A stretch of 64,000 bases of DNA from Actinomycetaceae bacterium (GCA_030537795.1 JAUNVE010000005.1:26061-90060), one strand, 5' to 3'; shown: positions 28,313-37,191, counted from the stretch's first letter. Program-made: numbers and translations. The notes: generated by a model from the letters alone, not told the origin.

Positions 28313-28410
28313 GGCTCTAATCTAGCGATAAAGTGAGCGATTGTCCCCTTCAAAACGTAACCGCTTCTAAAAATCATGATGCCTGTGTATAGCGCCACGT
28401 CATCTGAGAA

Positions 28411-29736
28411 ATGTGGCAACCTTGGAGTGTGAACAATGTAGCCCGCCCCCACACGCAAGCATCCGTATCTGCGCAGGCACGCACCCCGGCGCGTTTTGCC
28501 CGCGAAACGACGCGGGAAAACCCGTGGCCATTGCGGCTACTGTCAGAGAATATTAAGACCTATGTTGACCGCATGTCTCCGCTGTGGATTGAAGGTCAAA
28601 TAGTGCAATTGAATGAGCGAGCTGCCACTCGCATGTCTTTCCTCACGATCCGTGACGTAGAAGCGGAAATCTCCATGGATGTCACCGCATTCGGCAATGT
28701 GATCGCCAATGCCGGGGGCACGCTTAAAGCCGGTTCCCGCGTGGTGGCCCATGTGAAACCATCCTTTTGGACCAAAACTGGGCGGCTCAGTCTCCAAGCC
28801 CGAGAGATTCACCCGGTGGGAGTGGGCGACCTTCTCGCTCAAATCGAAGCACTTCGACAAAAACTCTCTGCGGAAGGCCTATTCGCCGATGAGCATAAAA
28901 AACCTCTGCCATTCCTCCCTCGACGAATCGGTTTGATCTGCGGGCAGAATGCGAAAGCCAAGGACGATGTCATCGTTAATGCCACCGCACGGTGGCCAGG
29001 AGCCCAGTTTGCGATTCGTGAAGTATTGGTGCAGGGCTCGGGATGCGTCGCAGATGTGACGCGAGCGCTGGGCGAACTCGACGCTGTCGAGGACGTCGAC
29101 GTCATCGTCATTGCTCGCGGCGGTGGTGCGGTAGAGGATCTGTTGCCATTTTCGGATGAGGTGATGATACGAGCCGCTTATGCAGCCCGCACGCCGATCG
29201 TGTCAGCTATTGGCCACGAGGGCGATGCTCCCCTGCTCGACCTGGTTGCCGATTACCGCGCATCTACCCCCACCGATGCGGCCCGCAATATCGTTCCCGA
29301 TCTTAGCGCTGAACTTGAGGGTTTATCTCGCGCGACGGCGACGTTACGACAGCGCGTACAACACCGTATTGATACCGAACGCGAGCGGCTCGACCTCATC
29401 ATCCAACGACCGGTGCTGGCAAGTCCAGCCATGTCTTTGACCAGCCACATTCAAGGACTTGCCCAGGCGGTCACGAGTTTGCGGCATCATATGACGATGC
29501 GTTTAACCAATGCGCGTAGCGAACTGTCCGAAGCCACTGCAACTTTGCGTGCGATGAGCCCACAAGCAACACTTGAACGCGGTTATTCCATCATTAAAGC
29601 CCCGGCACAGGGCATCGTGACCGATGCCGCCGCCGTGAAGAAAGGTGATGTTCTGGAGGCCGTCCTCGCACGCGGATCCATGATCGTTACTGTCTTTGGA
29701 ACCAATCCACACACAGAAAGCACATCACATGACTGA
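28411..29736 (+). CDS. xseA: Exodeoxyribonuclease VII large subunit
   Basis: Catalytic subunit of the single-strand exonuclease ExoVII. 441 residues. An OB-fold near 45-130 ([24 protein letters not shown]) is followed by the nuclease domain with [32 protein letters not shown] and [26 protein letters not shown], then a coiled-coil region and a C-terminal beta segment ([12 protein letters not shown]). The N-terminus is a little long (about 40 residues before PWPLRLLSE). The ATG at 28411 and the GTG at 28429 both lack a strong SD. xseB overlaps the stop by eight bases. Confidence 0.93.
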   Translation: MWQPWSVNNVARPHTQASVSAQARTPARFARETTRENPWPLRLLSENIKTYVDRMSPLWIEGQIVQLNERAATRMSFLTIRDVEAEISMDVTAFGNVIANAGGTLKAGSRVVAHVKPSFWTKTGRLSLQAREIHPVGVGDLLAQIEALRQKLSAEGLFADEHKKPLPFLPRRIGLICGQNAKAKDDVIVNATARWPGAQFAIREVLVQGSGCVADVTRALGELDAVEDVDVIVIARGGGAVEDLLPFSDEVMIRAAYAARTPIVSAIGHEGDAPLLDLVADYRASTPTDAARNIVPDLSAELEGLSRATATLRQRVQHRIDTERERLDLIIQRPVLASPAMSLTSHIQGLAQAVTSLRHHMTMRLTNARSELSEATATLRAMSPQATLERGYSIIKAPAQGIVTDAAAVKKGDVLEAVLARGSMIVTVFGTNPHTESTSHD

Positions 29737-29959
29737 TGACCAAAAAACACAGGTAGCCGCATCGGAACTGAGCTACGAGCAGGCTCGCGATGAACTCGTC
29801 ACCATTGTTCGTCAACTTGAGTCGGGTTCCACACCGCTCGAAGAGACTCTGAGCCTGTGGGAACGGGGCGAAGAACTTGCTCGACGTTGCCAACAAATTC
29901 TCAACCAAGCGCAAGCACGAATAGAAAAAGCTACACAGGATGCCGCCACACCGGAGTAA
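29729..29959 (+). CDS. xseB: Exodeoxyribonuclease VII small subunit
   Basis: Small helical subunit that decorates the XseA coiled coil, needed for ExoVII activity. 76 residues. [42 protein letters not shown] is the complete family core: a helical hairpin with SGSTPLEE at the turn. The ATG at 29729 overlaps the end of xseA and has AGAAAG before it. The PfkB kinase gene follows after three bases. Confidence 0.95.
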   Translation: MTDDQKTQVAASELSYEQARDELVTIVRQLESGSTPLEETLSLWERGEELARRCQQILNQAQARIEKATQDAATPE

Positions 29960-29962
29960 CCA

Positions 29963-30874
29963 ATGACCGCACATGCACTCGTTGTTGGCGAAGCACTCGT
30001 CGACATTGTTATCTCTCCTGCCGGTGATCACACCGAGATTCCGGGTGGTTCGCCAGCCAATGTTGCACTCACGCTGGGCCGACTCGGGCGCGAGGTCGAG
30101 CTCGTGACGTGGCTCGGCAACGACGAACGAGGCCACCGTGTCGGAGCGCATATTCGCGAGTCACATGTGCGCATAGACGATGCGTCGTTTGGCGCGACTC
30201 ATACGTCGACAGCACTCGCCTCAATTGACGAAACGGGGGCGGCAACCTACCAGTTTGATCTCGCGTGGCAAGTTCCCACCGTGTGTGTTGATCCCTCCGT
30301 TATCGTTACCCATTCTGGTTCAATTGCAGCCACGCTCGAACCCGGTGGTTCCAGCGTCGTCAGAGTTCTATCCCAAGCCCGCGAGTTTTCGACCATCACA
30401 TACGATCCGAATGCGCGCCCCACCATTATGGGAGATCCGAAAAATGCGCTCGCACGTGTAGAGGAAATTGTCGCTATTTCAGATGTCGTCAAGGTCTCAG
30501 ATGAAGATATTGAGTGGCTGACAGGTGGCTCGAGAATCGAGGCTACTGCACGTCGCTGGTTGTCGATGGGCGCAGGGCTCATTGTTGTGACGCTCGGATC
30601 GCGCGGCGCGTGGGCAGTGTGTGCGCAAGGCACAGTGAAAGTTCCCGCTCCCGTATGCGATGTCGTCGATACCGTAGGCGCCGGGGATTCCTTTATGGGA
30701 GGACTCATTGATGCACTGTGGCGTGAAAATCTGCTGGGAGCCGACCGACGTGTAGAACTCGCCGGCGTTGATATTGACGCCCTTACACGCGTCCTTGAAC
30801 ACTCGACGGCAATTTCTGCTATTACCGTATCGCGAGCGGGAGCTAATCCACCGTGGGCGGCAGAGTTGGTTTAG
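29963..30874 (+). CDS. PfkB family carbohydrate kinase, probable fructokinase
   Basis: Ribokinase-fold sugar kinase of 303 residues. The substrate half has EALVDIV (Asp at 13) and GGSPANVALTLGRLG (28-42). The catalytic signature DTVGAGDSFMGGLIDAL places the base at D242 with the anion hole GAGD. Similarity to bacterial fructokinases (GSPANVA, GDPNARP-like TYDPNARP) suggests fructose, but related sugars are possible. Third gene of xseA-xseB-kinase, a three-base gap. Its stop overlaps the convergent uppS stop by four bases, an unusually tight junction. Confidence 0.85.
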   Translation: MTAHALVVGEALVDIVISPAGDHTEIPGGSPANVALTLGRLGREVELVTWLGNDERGHRVGAHIRESHVRIDDASFGATHTSTALASIDETGAATYQFDLAWQVPTVCVDPSVIVTHSGSIAATLEPGGSSVVRVLSQAREFSTITYDPNARPTIMGDPKNALARVEEIVAISDVVKVSDEDIEWLTGGSRIEATARRWLSMGAGLIVVTLGSRGAWAVCAQGTVKVPAPVCDVVDTVGAGDSFMGGLIDALWRENLLGADRRVELAGVDIDALTRVLEHSTAISAITVSRAGANPPWAAELV

Positions 30875-31641
30875 CGTCCCAACCTACGTTCACGTTGCGC
30901 GTAGTCACGCAGGGCGCGTAAAAAATCCACGCGACGAAAGTCGGGCCAATAGGCTTCGCAGAAATAGTATTCGGAATGCACCGATTGCCACAGGAGGAAT
31001 CCCGATAAGCGCTGTTCGCCGGAGGTGCGGATCAGCAGATCCGGATCTGGTACCCCCGCGGTATACAGGTGGTCGGTAATATCTGCCACGGTCAGTACGT
31101 CAGCTACCTCGTCGATAGTCATTCCTTTTTCCGAGCATTCGCGAAGCAGAGAACGCACTGCATCAGTTATCTCGTGGCGCCCTCCGTATCCAATGGCAAT
31201 ATTGACGTCGAGACGGCCGGGAGCCTCTCCTGCATTCCAACTGGGCTTGGTAGCGTCTGTCAACTCATGTGCCACGGATTCAGGCAGAAGTGAAAGATCC
31301 CCAACGACTCGTAGTCGCCAACGTCGATCAGCTGAAAGCGCCTGAGTTGCTTCGGTAATGATGGTCAGCAGAGGAGCCAATTCCTCGGCTTCTCTTTGCA
31401 GATTATCGGTGGACAGCATCCACAGGGTCACAACCTGCACTCCCACTTCTTTTGCCCACTGCAAGAACTCGGAAATCTTATCTGCCCCTTTACGGTGTCC
31501 GTAGGCCGTGGCAGTTCCAGCGGCCTTGGCCCAGCGACGATTGCCGTCGAGGATGACACCAACATGTTGGGGAATATCAGCTTCATCAAGTTCGCGAGCA
31601 AGATGCCTCTCGTAGAGGCTATAAAGCAATTGGTTCTTCAT
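30871..31641 (-). CDS. uppS: Isoprenyl transferase (undecaprenyl diphosphate synthase family)
   Basis: Cis-prenyltransferase making the polyprenyl carrier for wall and glycan assembly from IPP. 256 residues from ATG 31641, chosen because GGGAGG lies five bases upstream; an earlier ATG at 31731 has none. HVGVILDGNRRWAKA carries catalytic D32. TLWMLSTDNLQRE, NIAIGYGGRHEI and RTSGEQRLSGFLLWQSVHSEYYF are the other conserved blocks. Product chain length cannot be read from the sequence: actinobacteria often carry both short- and long-chain enzymes. Works downstream of ispH. Confidence 0.93.
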   Translation of the reverse strand: MKNQLLYSLYERHLARELDEADIPQHVGVILDGNRRWAKAAGTATAYGHRKGADKISEFLQWAKEVGVQVVTLWMLSTDNLQREAEELAPLLTIITEATQALSADRRWRLRVVGDLSLLPESVAHELTDATKPSWNAGEAPGRLDVNIAIGYGGRHEITDAVRSLLRECSEKGMTIDEVADVLTVADITDHLYTAGVPDPDLLIRTSGEQRLSGFLLWQSVHSEYYFCEAYWPDFRRVDFLRALRDYAQRERRLGR

Positions 31642-31863
31642 CTTGCCCTCCCGTTCACGAGTCGTCATCTTTGATATTAGGGGACAAATCACTTCGTTAC
31701 ACGCCCCTCGACATAAGAATGCTTTCTGCACTCACTCGAGCGGGAATACGATCCACCCAATTCGGACCTCAAACTGCGATAACAAAGCCGGCACCGTAGC
31801 GGAAGGCTAGTTTTTAGAGACGGCGGAAACTGTTCCCGTCAAACGCTTCATTCCGATATCAAC

Positions 31864-31893
31864 TTGCTCTGATAACTTACGGTCGCGTAACCT
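31864..31893 (+). promoter_or_regulatory. Candidate promoter of trhA
   Basis: TTGCTC, an 18-base spacer, then TAACCT, about 40 bases before the GTG start. Its spacer and -10 lie inside the 43-bp palindrome at 31873-31915. The wider gap 31642-31932 contains nothing else I can support. Confidence 0.4.
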
Positions 31894-31915
31894 TAAGTTA
31901 CGCACCCGTAAGTTA
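31873..31915 (+). promoter_or_regulatory. Nested palindrome, probable operator of trhA
   Basis: Outer arms TAACTTACGG and CCGTAAGTTA enclose inner arms GCGTAAC and GTTACGC around a five-base centre, 43 bases overall. It covers the predicted -10 and downstream promoter region and ends 17 bases before the GTG. There is no T-run, so it is not a terminator. A dimeric or tetrameric repressor site is the likeliest reading (inference). Confidence 0.6.
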
Positions 31916-31932
31916 CTGTTGAAGGAATTTCC

Positions 31933-32613
31933 GTGGAAACAACTTCAGCCACGCAAACCATAAGTTCACACGTCACAGAGCAACTGAAACCTCTGTTGCG
32001 CGGGTGGATCCACCTGCTATCCGCACCGCTATCATTCATTGCGGCGCTGGTTTTGCTGATTCTCGCCCCCACGCTTCCCTCCCGGATAGCATCGGCTGTT
32101 TATCTCGTATGTAGCATGCTGCTTTTTGGCATGTCAGCTGCTTACCATCGCATCAATTGGACGCCTCGCGCAGAAGCCGTCATGCGTCGTATCGATCATT
32201 CGAATATCTTTCTTCTCATCGCTGGTACGTATACACCGATATGCGTCGCTTCCCTCCCAACTCGCGATGCAACGGTGTGCCTGTCAATCGTGTGGGGTGG
32301 AGCGGTTATCGGCATTATCACCGCAATATTTTGGATTCATGCACCGCGATGGTTCACAACGGGGATCTACATCCTGCTCGGATGGGTAGCGCTATGGTAT
32401 CTGCCGCAACTATGGGAAACTGCCGGCCCTGCGATCGTTGTTTTACTCATTGTCGGAGGGGTTCTCTACACCATGGGTGCAGTCGTATACGGCCTTAAAC
32501 GACCCGACCCTGCACCGCATGTATTTGGTTTCCACGAAATCTTCCACACCTTCACGGTTCTCGCATGGATATGCCACTGTGTGGCTGCGTATCTAGCAGT
32601 TATTGGCCATTGA
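31933..32613 (+). CDS. trhA: Hemolysin III / TrhA family membrane protein (PAQR fold)
   Basis: 226 residues with seven hydrophobic segments and the PAQR family motifs: SAAYHRINW near the second segment, RRIDHSNIFLLIAGTYTPI in the third, and FGFHEIFHTFTVLAWICHC at the end. The histidines (H in AYHR, RIDH, FHEIFH) form the probable intramembrane zinc site. The family is linked to membrane lipid homeostasis; the hemolysin name is historical. GTG start with GAAGG seven bases before it. A large palindrome over its promoter suggests tight regulation. Confidence 0.88.
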   Translation: METTSATQTISSHVTEQLKPLLRGWIHLLSAPLSFIAALVLLILAPTLPSRIASAVYLVCSMLLFGMSAAYHRINWTPRAEAVMRRIDHSNIFLLIAGTYTPICVASLPTRDATVCLSIVWGGAVIGIITAIFWIHAPRWFTTGIYILLGWVALWYLPQLWETAGPAIVVLLIVGGVLYTMGAVVYGLKRPDPAPHVFGFHEIFHTFTVLAWICHCVAAYLAVIGH

Positions 32614-32691
32614 CTGCATCAAACCACAGCTGTCTTTCTTGCCCCTTAAGCTGGGGTACACCCCCTTGCTGAAACTTGATATGGTATTCCA

Positions 32692-32716
32692 GGCGCCAAA
32701 AGGCGCCGCTATTTTT
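32692..32716 (+). promoter_or_regulatory. Leader hairpin with T-run before greA (possible attenuator)
   Basis: GGCGCC-AAAA-GGCGCC followed by GCTATTTTTT, 15 bases before the greA ATG and just ahead of its GAGGAGG ribosome-binding site. It has the form of a short intrinsic terminator in the 5' leader rather than after a gene. It could also end transcription arriving from trhA. Confidence 0.5.
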
Positions 32717-32730
32717 TCGAGGAGGCCCTC

Positions 32731-33210
32731 ATGTCGGACAAGGTCTGGCTCCCGCAAGAAGCATTTGATCGCCTGACCGCAGAACTTGAGCATCGTTCAA
32801 CTACTCTGCGACACGAGATTGCTGAAAAGATCGATGCGGCTCGCCAAGAAGGCGATTTGAAGGAAAACGGCGGCTATCACGCAGCTCGCGAAGAACAATC
32901 GATGAATGAGACGCGGATCAATCAACTGGAAGAGCTTCTTTCCGGTGCGGAGGTCGGTGAGACTCCGGCAGATGACGGTATCGTCGAGCCCGGTATGATC
33001 GTCACCGCGGACGTTGCTGGCACCCGTATGGAGTTTCTCCTCGGTGACCGTTTAGCAGGTACCGGCCTCAACGTGGAAGCTTTCTCCCCCGAAGCTCCTC
33101 TCGGTCGCGCCATCCAGGGAGCTAAGAAGGGCGATACTGTGAGCTATTTTGCGCCTAACGGAAGTGAAATAGAGGTCAAGATCATCAATGCGGTTCCGTT
33201 TTCTGGCTGA
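32731..33210 (+). CDS. greA: Transcription elongation factor GreA
   Basis: Rescues backtracked RNA polymerase by stimulating cleavage of the nascent RNA. 159 residues, the usual length. The N-terminal coiled coil carries the acidic tip (DAARQEGDLKENGGYHAAREEQSM, about residues 36-59; acidic residues D43/E46-type). The C-terminal FKBP-like domain has SPEAPLGRAIQGAKKGDTVSY. GAGGAGG precedes the ATG. A hairpin plus T-run sits in the leader and a strong bidirectional terminator follows. Confidence 0.95.
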   Translation: MSDKVWLPQEAFDRLTAELEHRSTTLRHEIAEKIDAARQEGDLKENGGYHAAREEQSMNETRINQLEELLSGAEVGETPADDGIVEPGMIVTADVAGTRMEFLLGDRLAGTGLNVEAFSPEAPLGRAIQGAKKGDTVSYFAPNGSEIEVKIINAVPFSG

Positions 33211-33261
33211 TAGTCGCTCACTGTTCATCCGTCACCATCTCTAGCACAGACGTAACGCTAC

Positions 33262-33299
33262 AAGGTCGGAGCCCAGGATTCTTCCTGGGCTCCGACCTT
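33262..33299. terminator. Bidirectional terminator greA / AI-2E permease
   Basis: Perfect 17-base stem (AAGGTCGGAGCCCAGGA) with a four-base loop, flanked by A and T bases on the two sides, between convergent stops. Confidence 0.85.
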
Positions 33300-33309
33300 T
33301 AGTTAGCGC

Positions 33310-34752
33310 TTAGTTATCGGCTGGATCCGCGGTTGGTTGAGAAGAATCAGCCGTGTCCAAATCGACAGGTTGAATTGCCTCGGGACCAGCTTTCAAATCG
33401 ATACCGGAATCCTCTGACACCACATTCTCGTGGTCGAGCGTAGAAGTCATTGGATCGGTGCGTTGCACATTCACATCATAGGTGGCTAGCACCTGCTGAT
33501 CGAGGGTGCCGGGAGGTCCTCCTGGACGGTCTACGTCGGAAGCCAACTGCGGGAACTTATCGTATCCGTGAAGGTAGAGCATGGAGGTATTAACAAATGC
33601 GACGATTGGCACAGAGAATAGAGCGCCCGGAATCGAGAATAGATACGAACCGGCTGTAACGGCGAGAAGTACCGCTACTGGGTGAAGAGAAACCGCATTT
33701 GACATCAGCCACGGCTGAAGCAGGTTACTTTCAATCTGTTGCACTAGGAGAATAACGACGAGCATGAGCGCAGCTACATTAATACCCTGATCAACGAGAG
33801 CAACTATCACTGCGATGGCACCGGTTACGATGGCACCGACAATGGGAATGAAGGAACCAACGAATACGAGTACGGCAATCGGTAGCGCCAGAGGAACACC
33901 GAGGAGCCACGCCCCCAGCCCAATACCGATAGCGTCAATAGCAGCCACTAGGATCTGCGTGCGCGCGTAAGCGCCCAGCGTTATCCATCCGCGGATTGCC
34001 GACTCATGAATAGGCAGACGCGCGGCTTGCGGTAGCAGGCGCACAACCCATAGCCAAATGCGACGTCCGTCCTTGAGAAAAAAGAACAACACAAACATGG
34101 CGATAAGGAAGCCAGTCACCACATTTCCCAAGGACATGGTGACCGAAAGCGCTCCGGAGGCCAACTGGGATCCATTTGATTGGAGGAATGACGTGATCTC
34201 GGAGGACAGCGTGTCAATATACTGTTCAACCGCGGTGGCATTCAGCTTTAAAGGCCCCTCGGATAACCACGCCATGAGCCGATCGATACCTTCGCTCACT
34301 TTAAAGGCAAGATCGCCGAACTGCGCAAGAATCTGCGTTGATGCAGCGGATAGAAGGCCGAATACAACCCCCAATCCGAATAACAAACTAATGGCAGCGC
34401 CAAGAGAACGCGGGAAGCGGAGCTTGCGTTGCAAGAAGCGATTAACCGGATCAAGCAACACTGCAAATAGCAGCGCCACCAAAATCGGTATGAAAACCAT
34501 GGTGAGATACGAAAATGCCCACCCTGCGATGGCCAGTGCCACGGCCACGACAATGACTCGCCAAGACCAGGCGGCGGCGACTCGAAGCGACCACGCTACG
34601 TTCTCACGCGGCTCATCCTTTTCGACTGCGGGATGTGCGAAGCGTCGCACCTGCGGCACTTCGGGTTCCATCCGGGAGCGGGCTCGAGCCCACGGCTCAG
34701 AAAACCGTTCAAAAAGTTCGCCTACACGACTTGGCTGACGGGATTTGCTCAC
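33310..34752 (-). CDS. AI-2E family transporter (UPF0118)
   Basis: Polytopic membrane protein of 480 residues from GTG 34752, which has GAGGAG six bases upstream; the longer frame to 34797 lacks one. The basic cytoplasmic N-terminus (about 60 residues) is followed by paired helices, the family core LLFAVLLDPVNRFLQRKLRFPRSLGAAISLL, and the C-terminal block LLVQQIESNLLQPWLMSNAVSLHPVAVLLAVTAGSYLFSIPGALFSVP. About 110 acidic hydrophilic residues end the chain. Despite the name, substrates of this family vary (signals, Na+/H+ exchange); no substrate can be assigned. Confidence 0.85.
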   Translation of the reverse strand: MSKSRQPSRVGELFERFSEPWARARSRMEPEVPQVRRFAHPAVEKDEPRENVAWSLRVAAAWSWRVIVVAVALAIAGWAFSYLTMVFIPILVALLFAVLLDPVNRFLQRKLRFPRSLGAAISLLFGLGVVFGLLSAASTQILAQFGDLAFKVSEGIDRLMAWLSEGPLKLNATAVEQYIDTLSSEITSFLQSNGSQLASGALSVTMSLGNVVTGFLIAMFVLFFFLKDGRRIWLWVVRLLPQAARLPIHESAIRGWITLGAYARTQILVAAIDAIGIGLGAWLLGVPLALPIAVLVFVGSFIPIVGAIVTGAIAVIVALVDQGINVAALMLVVILLVQQIESNLLQPWLMSNAVSLHPVAVLLAVTAGSYLFSIPGALFSVPIVAFVNTSMLYLHGYDKFPQLASDVDRPGGPPGTLDQQVLATYDVNVQRTDPMTSTLDHENVVSEDSGIDLKAGPEAIQPVDLDTADSSQPTADPADN

Positions 34753-34894
34753 CTTATCTCCTCTTATACGGTGACGAGCAATCATTATATCTTTCATTTT
34801 CTACGTCGGCATAATGACTTCACAGGGTTGGCGACCAAAGCGGTTGGGAGACCTCGCAGGCTGTACCCTGGTGCCTGTATGCAACTGGAAGGAC

Positions 34895-35515
34895 ATGTCT
34901 ATGATTCGCCGTTCGTTTGTTCCGGGGGCTGGAGCCGCGCAGCTCACACATCCAATTCTTGGTACGCCGATTGATGGTCCGTGGGATTCGCCCCACGAGA
35001 TTCTCTACGTCGCAATGGGATGTTTTTGGGGTGCCGAAAGAATCATGTGGCATCAGCCCGGCGTCATATCAACAGCTGTTGGCTATATGGGAGGAAACAC
35101 CAGCCACCCGTCGTATCAGAGCGTGTGTACGGGAGCTACCGGCCACGCGGAAACCGTACGTATAGTATTCGATCCGCAACAGACCTCACCGCAGCTTTTG
35201 CTCAAGGCTTTCTGGGAAAACCACGATCCCACGCAGGAAAACCGGCAGGGAAATGACGTTGGCACTCAGTACCGTTCCGCAATCTTCACTACCACTGCAG
35301 AACAACGTGAAGTCGCAAACGCCACTCGTGAGGCTTTTCAACGAGTATTGGATGAGCATGGACGCGGCGCGATTACCACACAGATCCTACCGGCCTCACA
35401 AGCGGGAGACTTTTTCCTTGCTGAACGCTATCATCAAGCGTATTTGCACCATAATCCCGGAGGATACTGTAATCACGGGCCCAACGGGATGACCTGCCCA
35501 ATCGGGGTAGTGTAA
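34895..35515 (+). CDS. msrA: Peptide methionine sulfoxide reductase MsrA
   Basis: Repairs methionine-S-sulfoxide in proteins. 206 residues from ATG 34895 (GGAAGGAC before it; ATG 34901 is the alternative). Catalytic cysteine in MGCFWGAERIMWHQPGV (C43), followed by AVGYMGGNT, GHAETVRIVFDP, FWENHDPTQENRQGNDVGTQYRSAI. The recycling cysteines are in the tail GGYCNHGPNGMTCPIG (C192, C201), as in other actinobacterial MsrA. Monocistronic, between divergent AI-2E and convergent FKBP genes. Confidence 0.95.
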   Translation: MSMIRRSFVPGAGAAQLTHPILGTPIDGPWDSPHEILYVAMGCFWGAERIMWHQPGVISTAVGYMGGNTSHPSYQSVCTGATGHAETVRIVFDPQQTSPQLLLKAFWENHDPTQENRQGNDVGTQYRSAIFTTTAEQREVANATREAFQRVLDEHGRGAITTQILPASQAGDFFLAERYHQAYLHHNPGGYCNHGPNGMTCPIGVV

Positions 35516-35563
35516 AGGTCCTTCGAGCAGACTTTACAGTCGTGAGATTAGTGATATAGGTTA

Positions 35564-35605
35564 GCCGGATACCCGCATCGCTTACAGGTGATACGGGCAC
35601 CCGGC
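35564..35605 (-). terminator. Terminator of the FKBP gene
   Basis: 18-base arms around a 6-base loop, just past the FKBP stop. On the minus-strand RNA the mismatches become G-U pairs, apart from one A-C, so the stem is nearly complete in that direction only. Confidence 0.55.
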
Positions 35606-35615
35606 CATTGGTTAT

Positions 35616-36017
35616 CTAGTTAACTTTGACGACATCGGTCACAAAGACCAGCGTATCTCCGCCTTGAATGCCTGCCTGGGGGACTCCCTGGTCTCCGTAC
35701 CCCATGTCAGAAGGTATGGAAAGGACGATACGAGACCCCTCCCTCACTCCCAGAAGCCCTTGATCCCAACCCGCAATAACTGCGCCAACACCTACCGTAA
35801 AGTCGAGTGTCTGCCCACGGTCATATGAGTTGTCAAAGATATCACCGTTCCACACCTGACCGAGGTAGTGGCACTGGACCTTGTCGCCGGGCTTAATTGC
35901 TGCACCAGCGCCCTCCCGAATAATTTCGACCTGCAGCTGCGCCGGTGGTTCCTCGAGAAGAAAATCGATAGTAGGTTTGCGTAGGAAGTTGTCGGATACT
36001 TTGACAAATTCACCCAT
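35616..36017 (-). CDS. FKBP-type peptidyl-prolyl cis-trans isomerase
   Basis: 133 residues, a single FKBP domain that speeds proline isomerisation in protein folding. PGDKVQCHYLGQVWNGDIFDNSYDRGQTLDFTVG and VIAGWDQGLLGVREGSRIVLSIPSDMGYGDQG give the family pocket residues (Tyr, Phe, Asp, Val-Ile, Trp). No signal peptide, so cytosolic. AAAGGA before the ATG. The Bax-inhibitor family gene lies 36 bases upstream, so the two are probably one transcript. Confidence 0.93.
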   Translation of the reverse strand: MGEFVKVSDNFLRKPTIDFLLEEPPAQLQVEIIREGAGAAIKPGDKVQCHYLGQVWNGDIFDNSYDRGQTLDFTVGVGAVIAGWDQGLLGVREGSRIVLSIPSDMGYGDQGVPQAGIQGGDTLVFVTDVVKVN

Positions 36018-36053
36018 GGTCTGGTCCTTTCCAGTTGCCGGAACTATTTTCCT

Positions 36054-36959
36054 TTAGTTCTCCCGCAAGATTGCGAGTAACCGCAAAATCTCCACGTACA
36101 GCCAAATAACTGTCACCATGACGCCAAAAGCTACGCGCCAGGCAAATACGGATGGAACGCCGTGTTGGACACCTTTTTGCGCAATGTCAAAATCGCCGAT
36201 CAGAGCCATAGCACCAAGGAGAACGGCAACTACTCCGACGATAACGCCCAGCGGAATTCCCATAAAGGTCATTGACTCCATCCCCAGTGGAGCTCTGACT
36301 ACACCGGTGGCTGACAGGATCATTGATAGAACTCGAAATACGATAATGCCGATAAGTCCGATCAGTACAAATCTTTGTATCTTCGGGCTATTACGGACTT
36401 TTCCTGAGGCAAAGAGCGCGAGAGTTGTTCCTACTACGGCTATCGTTGCAATAACTGCTTCAATGACGATACCCGGATACACGAATTCCATAACACTCGA
36501 TAAAGAACCGAGGAAAACTCCTTCGGCCACGGCATAGGCCATGACGAGAGCTGGGCTAATCTGTTTCTTGAAGATATTGACCATGGCGAGAACAAAACCG
36601 ATGATCACTCCCCCGAACATGACGGTGCTCCCCATTGCGGGATTAGCCATTGTTAGCATCCAAGAAGCTGCCGCTGCCACAACGAGAAGAGCAAAGAGAA
36701 TGCCAGTTTTTACAATCACGTCGTCATACGTCATAAGCCCACGGTCAACGGCGTCAGCCGCTGGAGCACGGTAAGCCTCTTCGAGCCGCTCAAAGCTCTG
36801 ATACTGCTGAGCGGCCGCCTGCCCGCCTGCGAACTGCGCACTTGCTTGCGAGTCACTGTCGGCGTGCTGACGTCCCGGCTGATAGCCGGGCATTGCGGGA
36901 TACCCTGCTGGCGTGCGGTCAAAAGTCTGTTCGAGACTATTCATCACGGGATTCGCCAT
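36054..36959 (-). CDS. Bax inhibitor-1 / YccA family membrane protein
   Basis: 301 residues. The Gln/Ala-rich cytoplasmic N-terminus of about 95 residues is followed by seven hydrophobic segments. The family block MTYDDVIVKTGILFALLVVAAAASWML opens the first segment. SPALVMAYAVAEGVFLGSLS, with its conserved acidic residue, matches the fifth-helix region of TMBIM proteins; the end has the DFDIAQKGVQHGVPSVFAWRVAFG block. Relatives are pH-sensitive Ca2+ leak channels (BsYetJ); that role is inferred here. AAAGGAG precedes the ATG. Confidence 0.88.
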   Translation of the reverse strand: MANPVMNSLEQTFDRTPAGYPAMPGYQPGRQHADSDSQASAQFAGGQAAAQQYQSFERLEEAYRAPAADAVDRGLMTYDDVIVKTGILFALLVVAAAASWMLTMANPAMGSTVMFGGVIIGFVLAMVNIFKKQISPALVMAYAVAEGVFLGSLSSVMEFVYPGIVIEAVIATIAVVGTTLALFASGKVRNSPKIQRFVLIGLIGIIVFRVLSMILSATGVVRAPLGMESMTFMGIPLGVIVGVVAVLLGAMALIGDFDIAQKGVQHGVPSVFAWRVAFGVMVTVIWLYVEILRLLAILREN

Positions 36960-37114
36960 GAATACTCCTTTATTAGGCGAAACGTTATCAATGTGTAGAC
37001 AAGTAGGTTAACGCCAAGCCTGTCACAATTATTCCCGTAGTGCGATCGATATTCAGGAATGTCGATATTTTAGGGCGAGATTTGCGGGTAGCGGCTACGT
37101 CCTCGGTATCCATC

Positions 37115-37191
37115 TGGTACCCCCAGCCGGGCTCGAACCGGCACTGCATCGATTTTAAGTCGACTGCCTCTACCAATTGGGCTATGGGGGC
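37115..37191 (-). tRNA. tRNA, anticodon UAA (Leu by anticodon), short variable loop
   Basis: Minus-strand cloverleaf, 74 bases plus an encoded CCA. Acceptor GCCCCCA/TGGGGGT (first pair G-U), D arm GCC...GGC, anticodon stem GTCGA/TCGAT with loop CTTAAAA, so the anticodon is TAA, T arm GCCGG-TTCGAGC-CCGGC. The variable region is only five bases (GCAGT), whereas bacterial tRNA-Leu normally has a long variable arm. Discriminator A73 is consistent with leucine. A -10-like TACAAT lies at 37201-37206. Identity by anticodon is leucine; charging is inferred. Confidence 0.85.

Noticed and set aside
30871..30874. Four-base overlap of the convergent kinase and uppS genes
   Set aside because: Both stop codons are well supported by full-length families; the overlap is a tight but ordinary junction.
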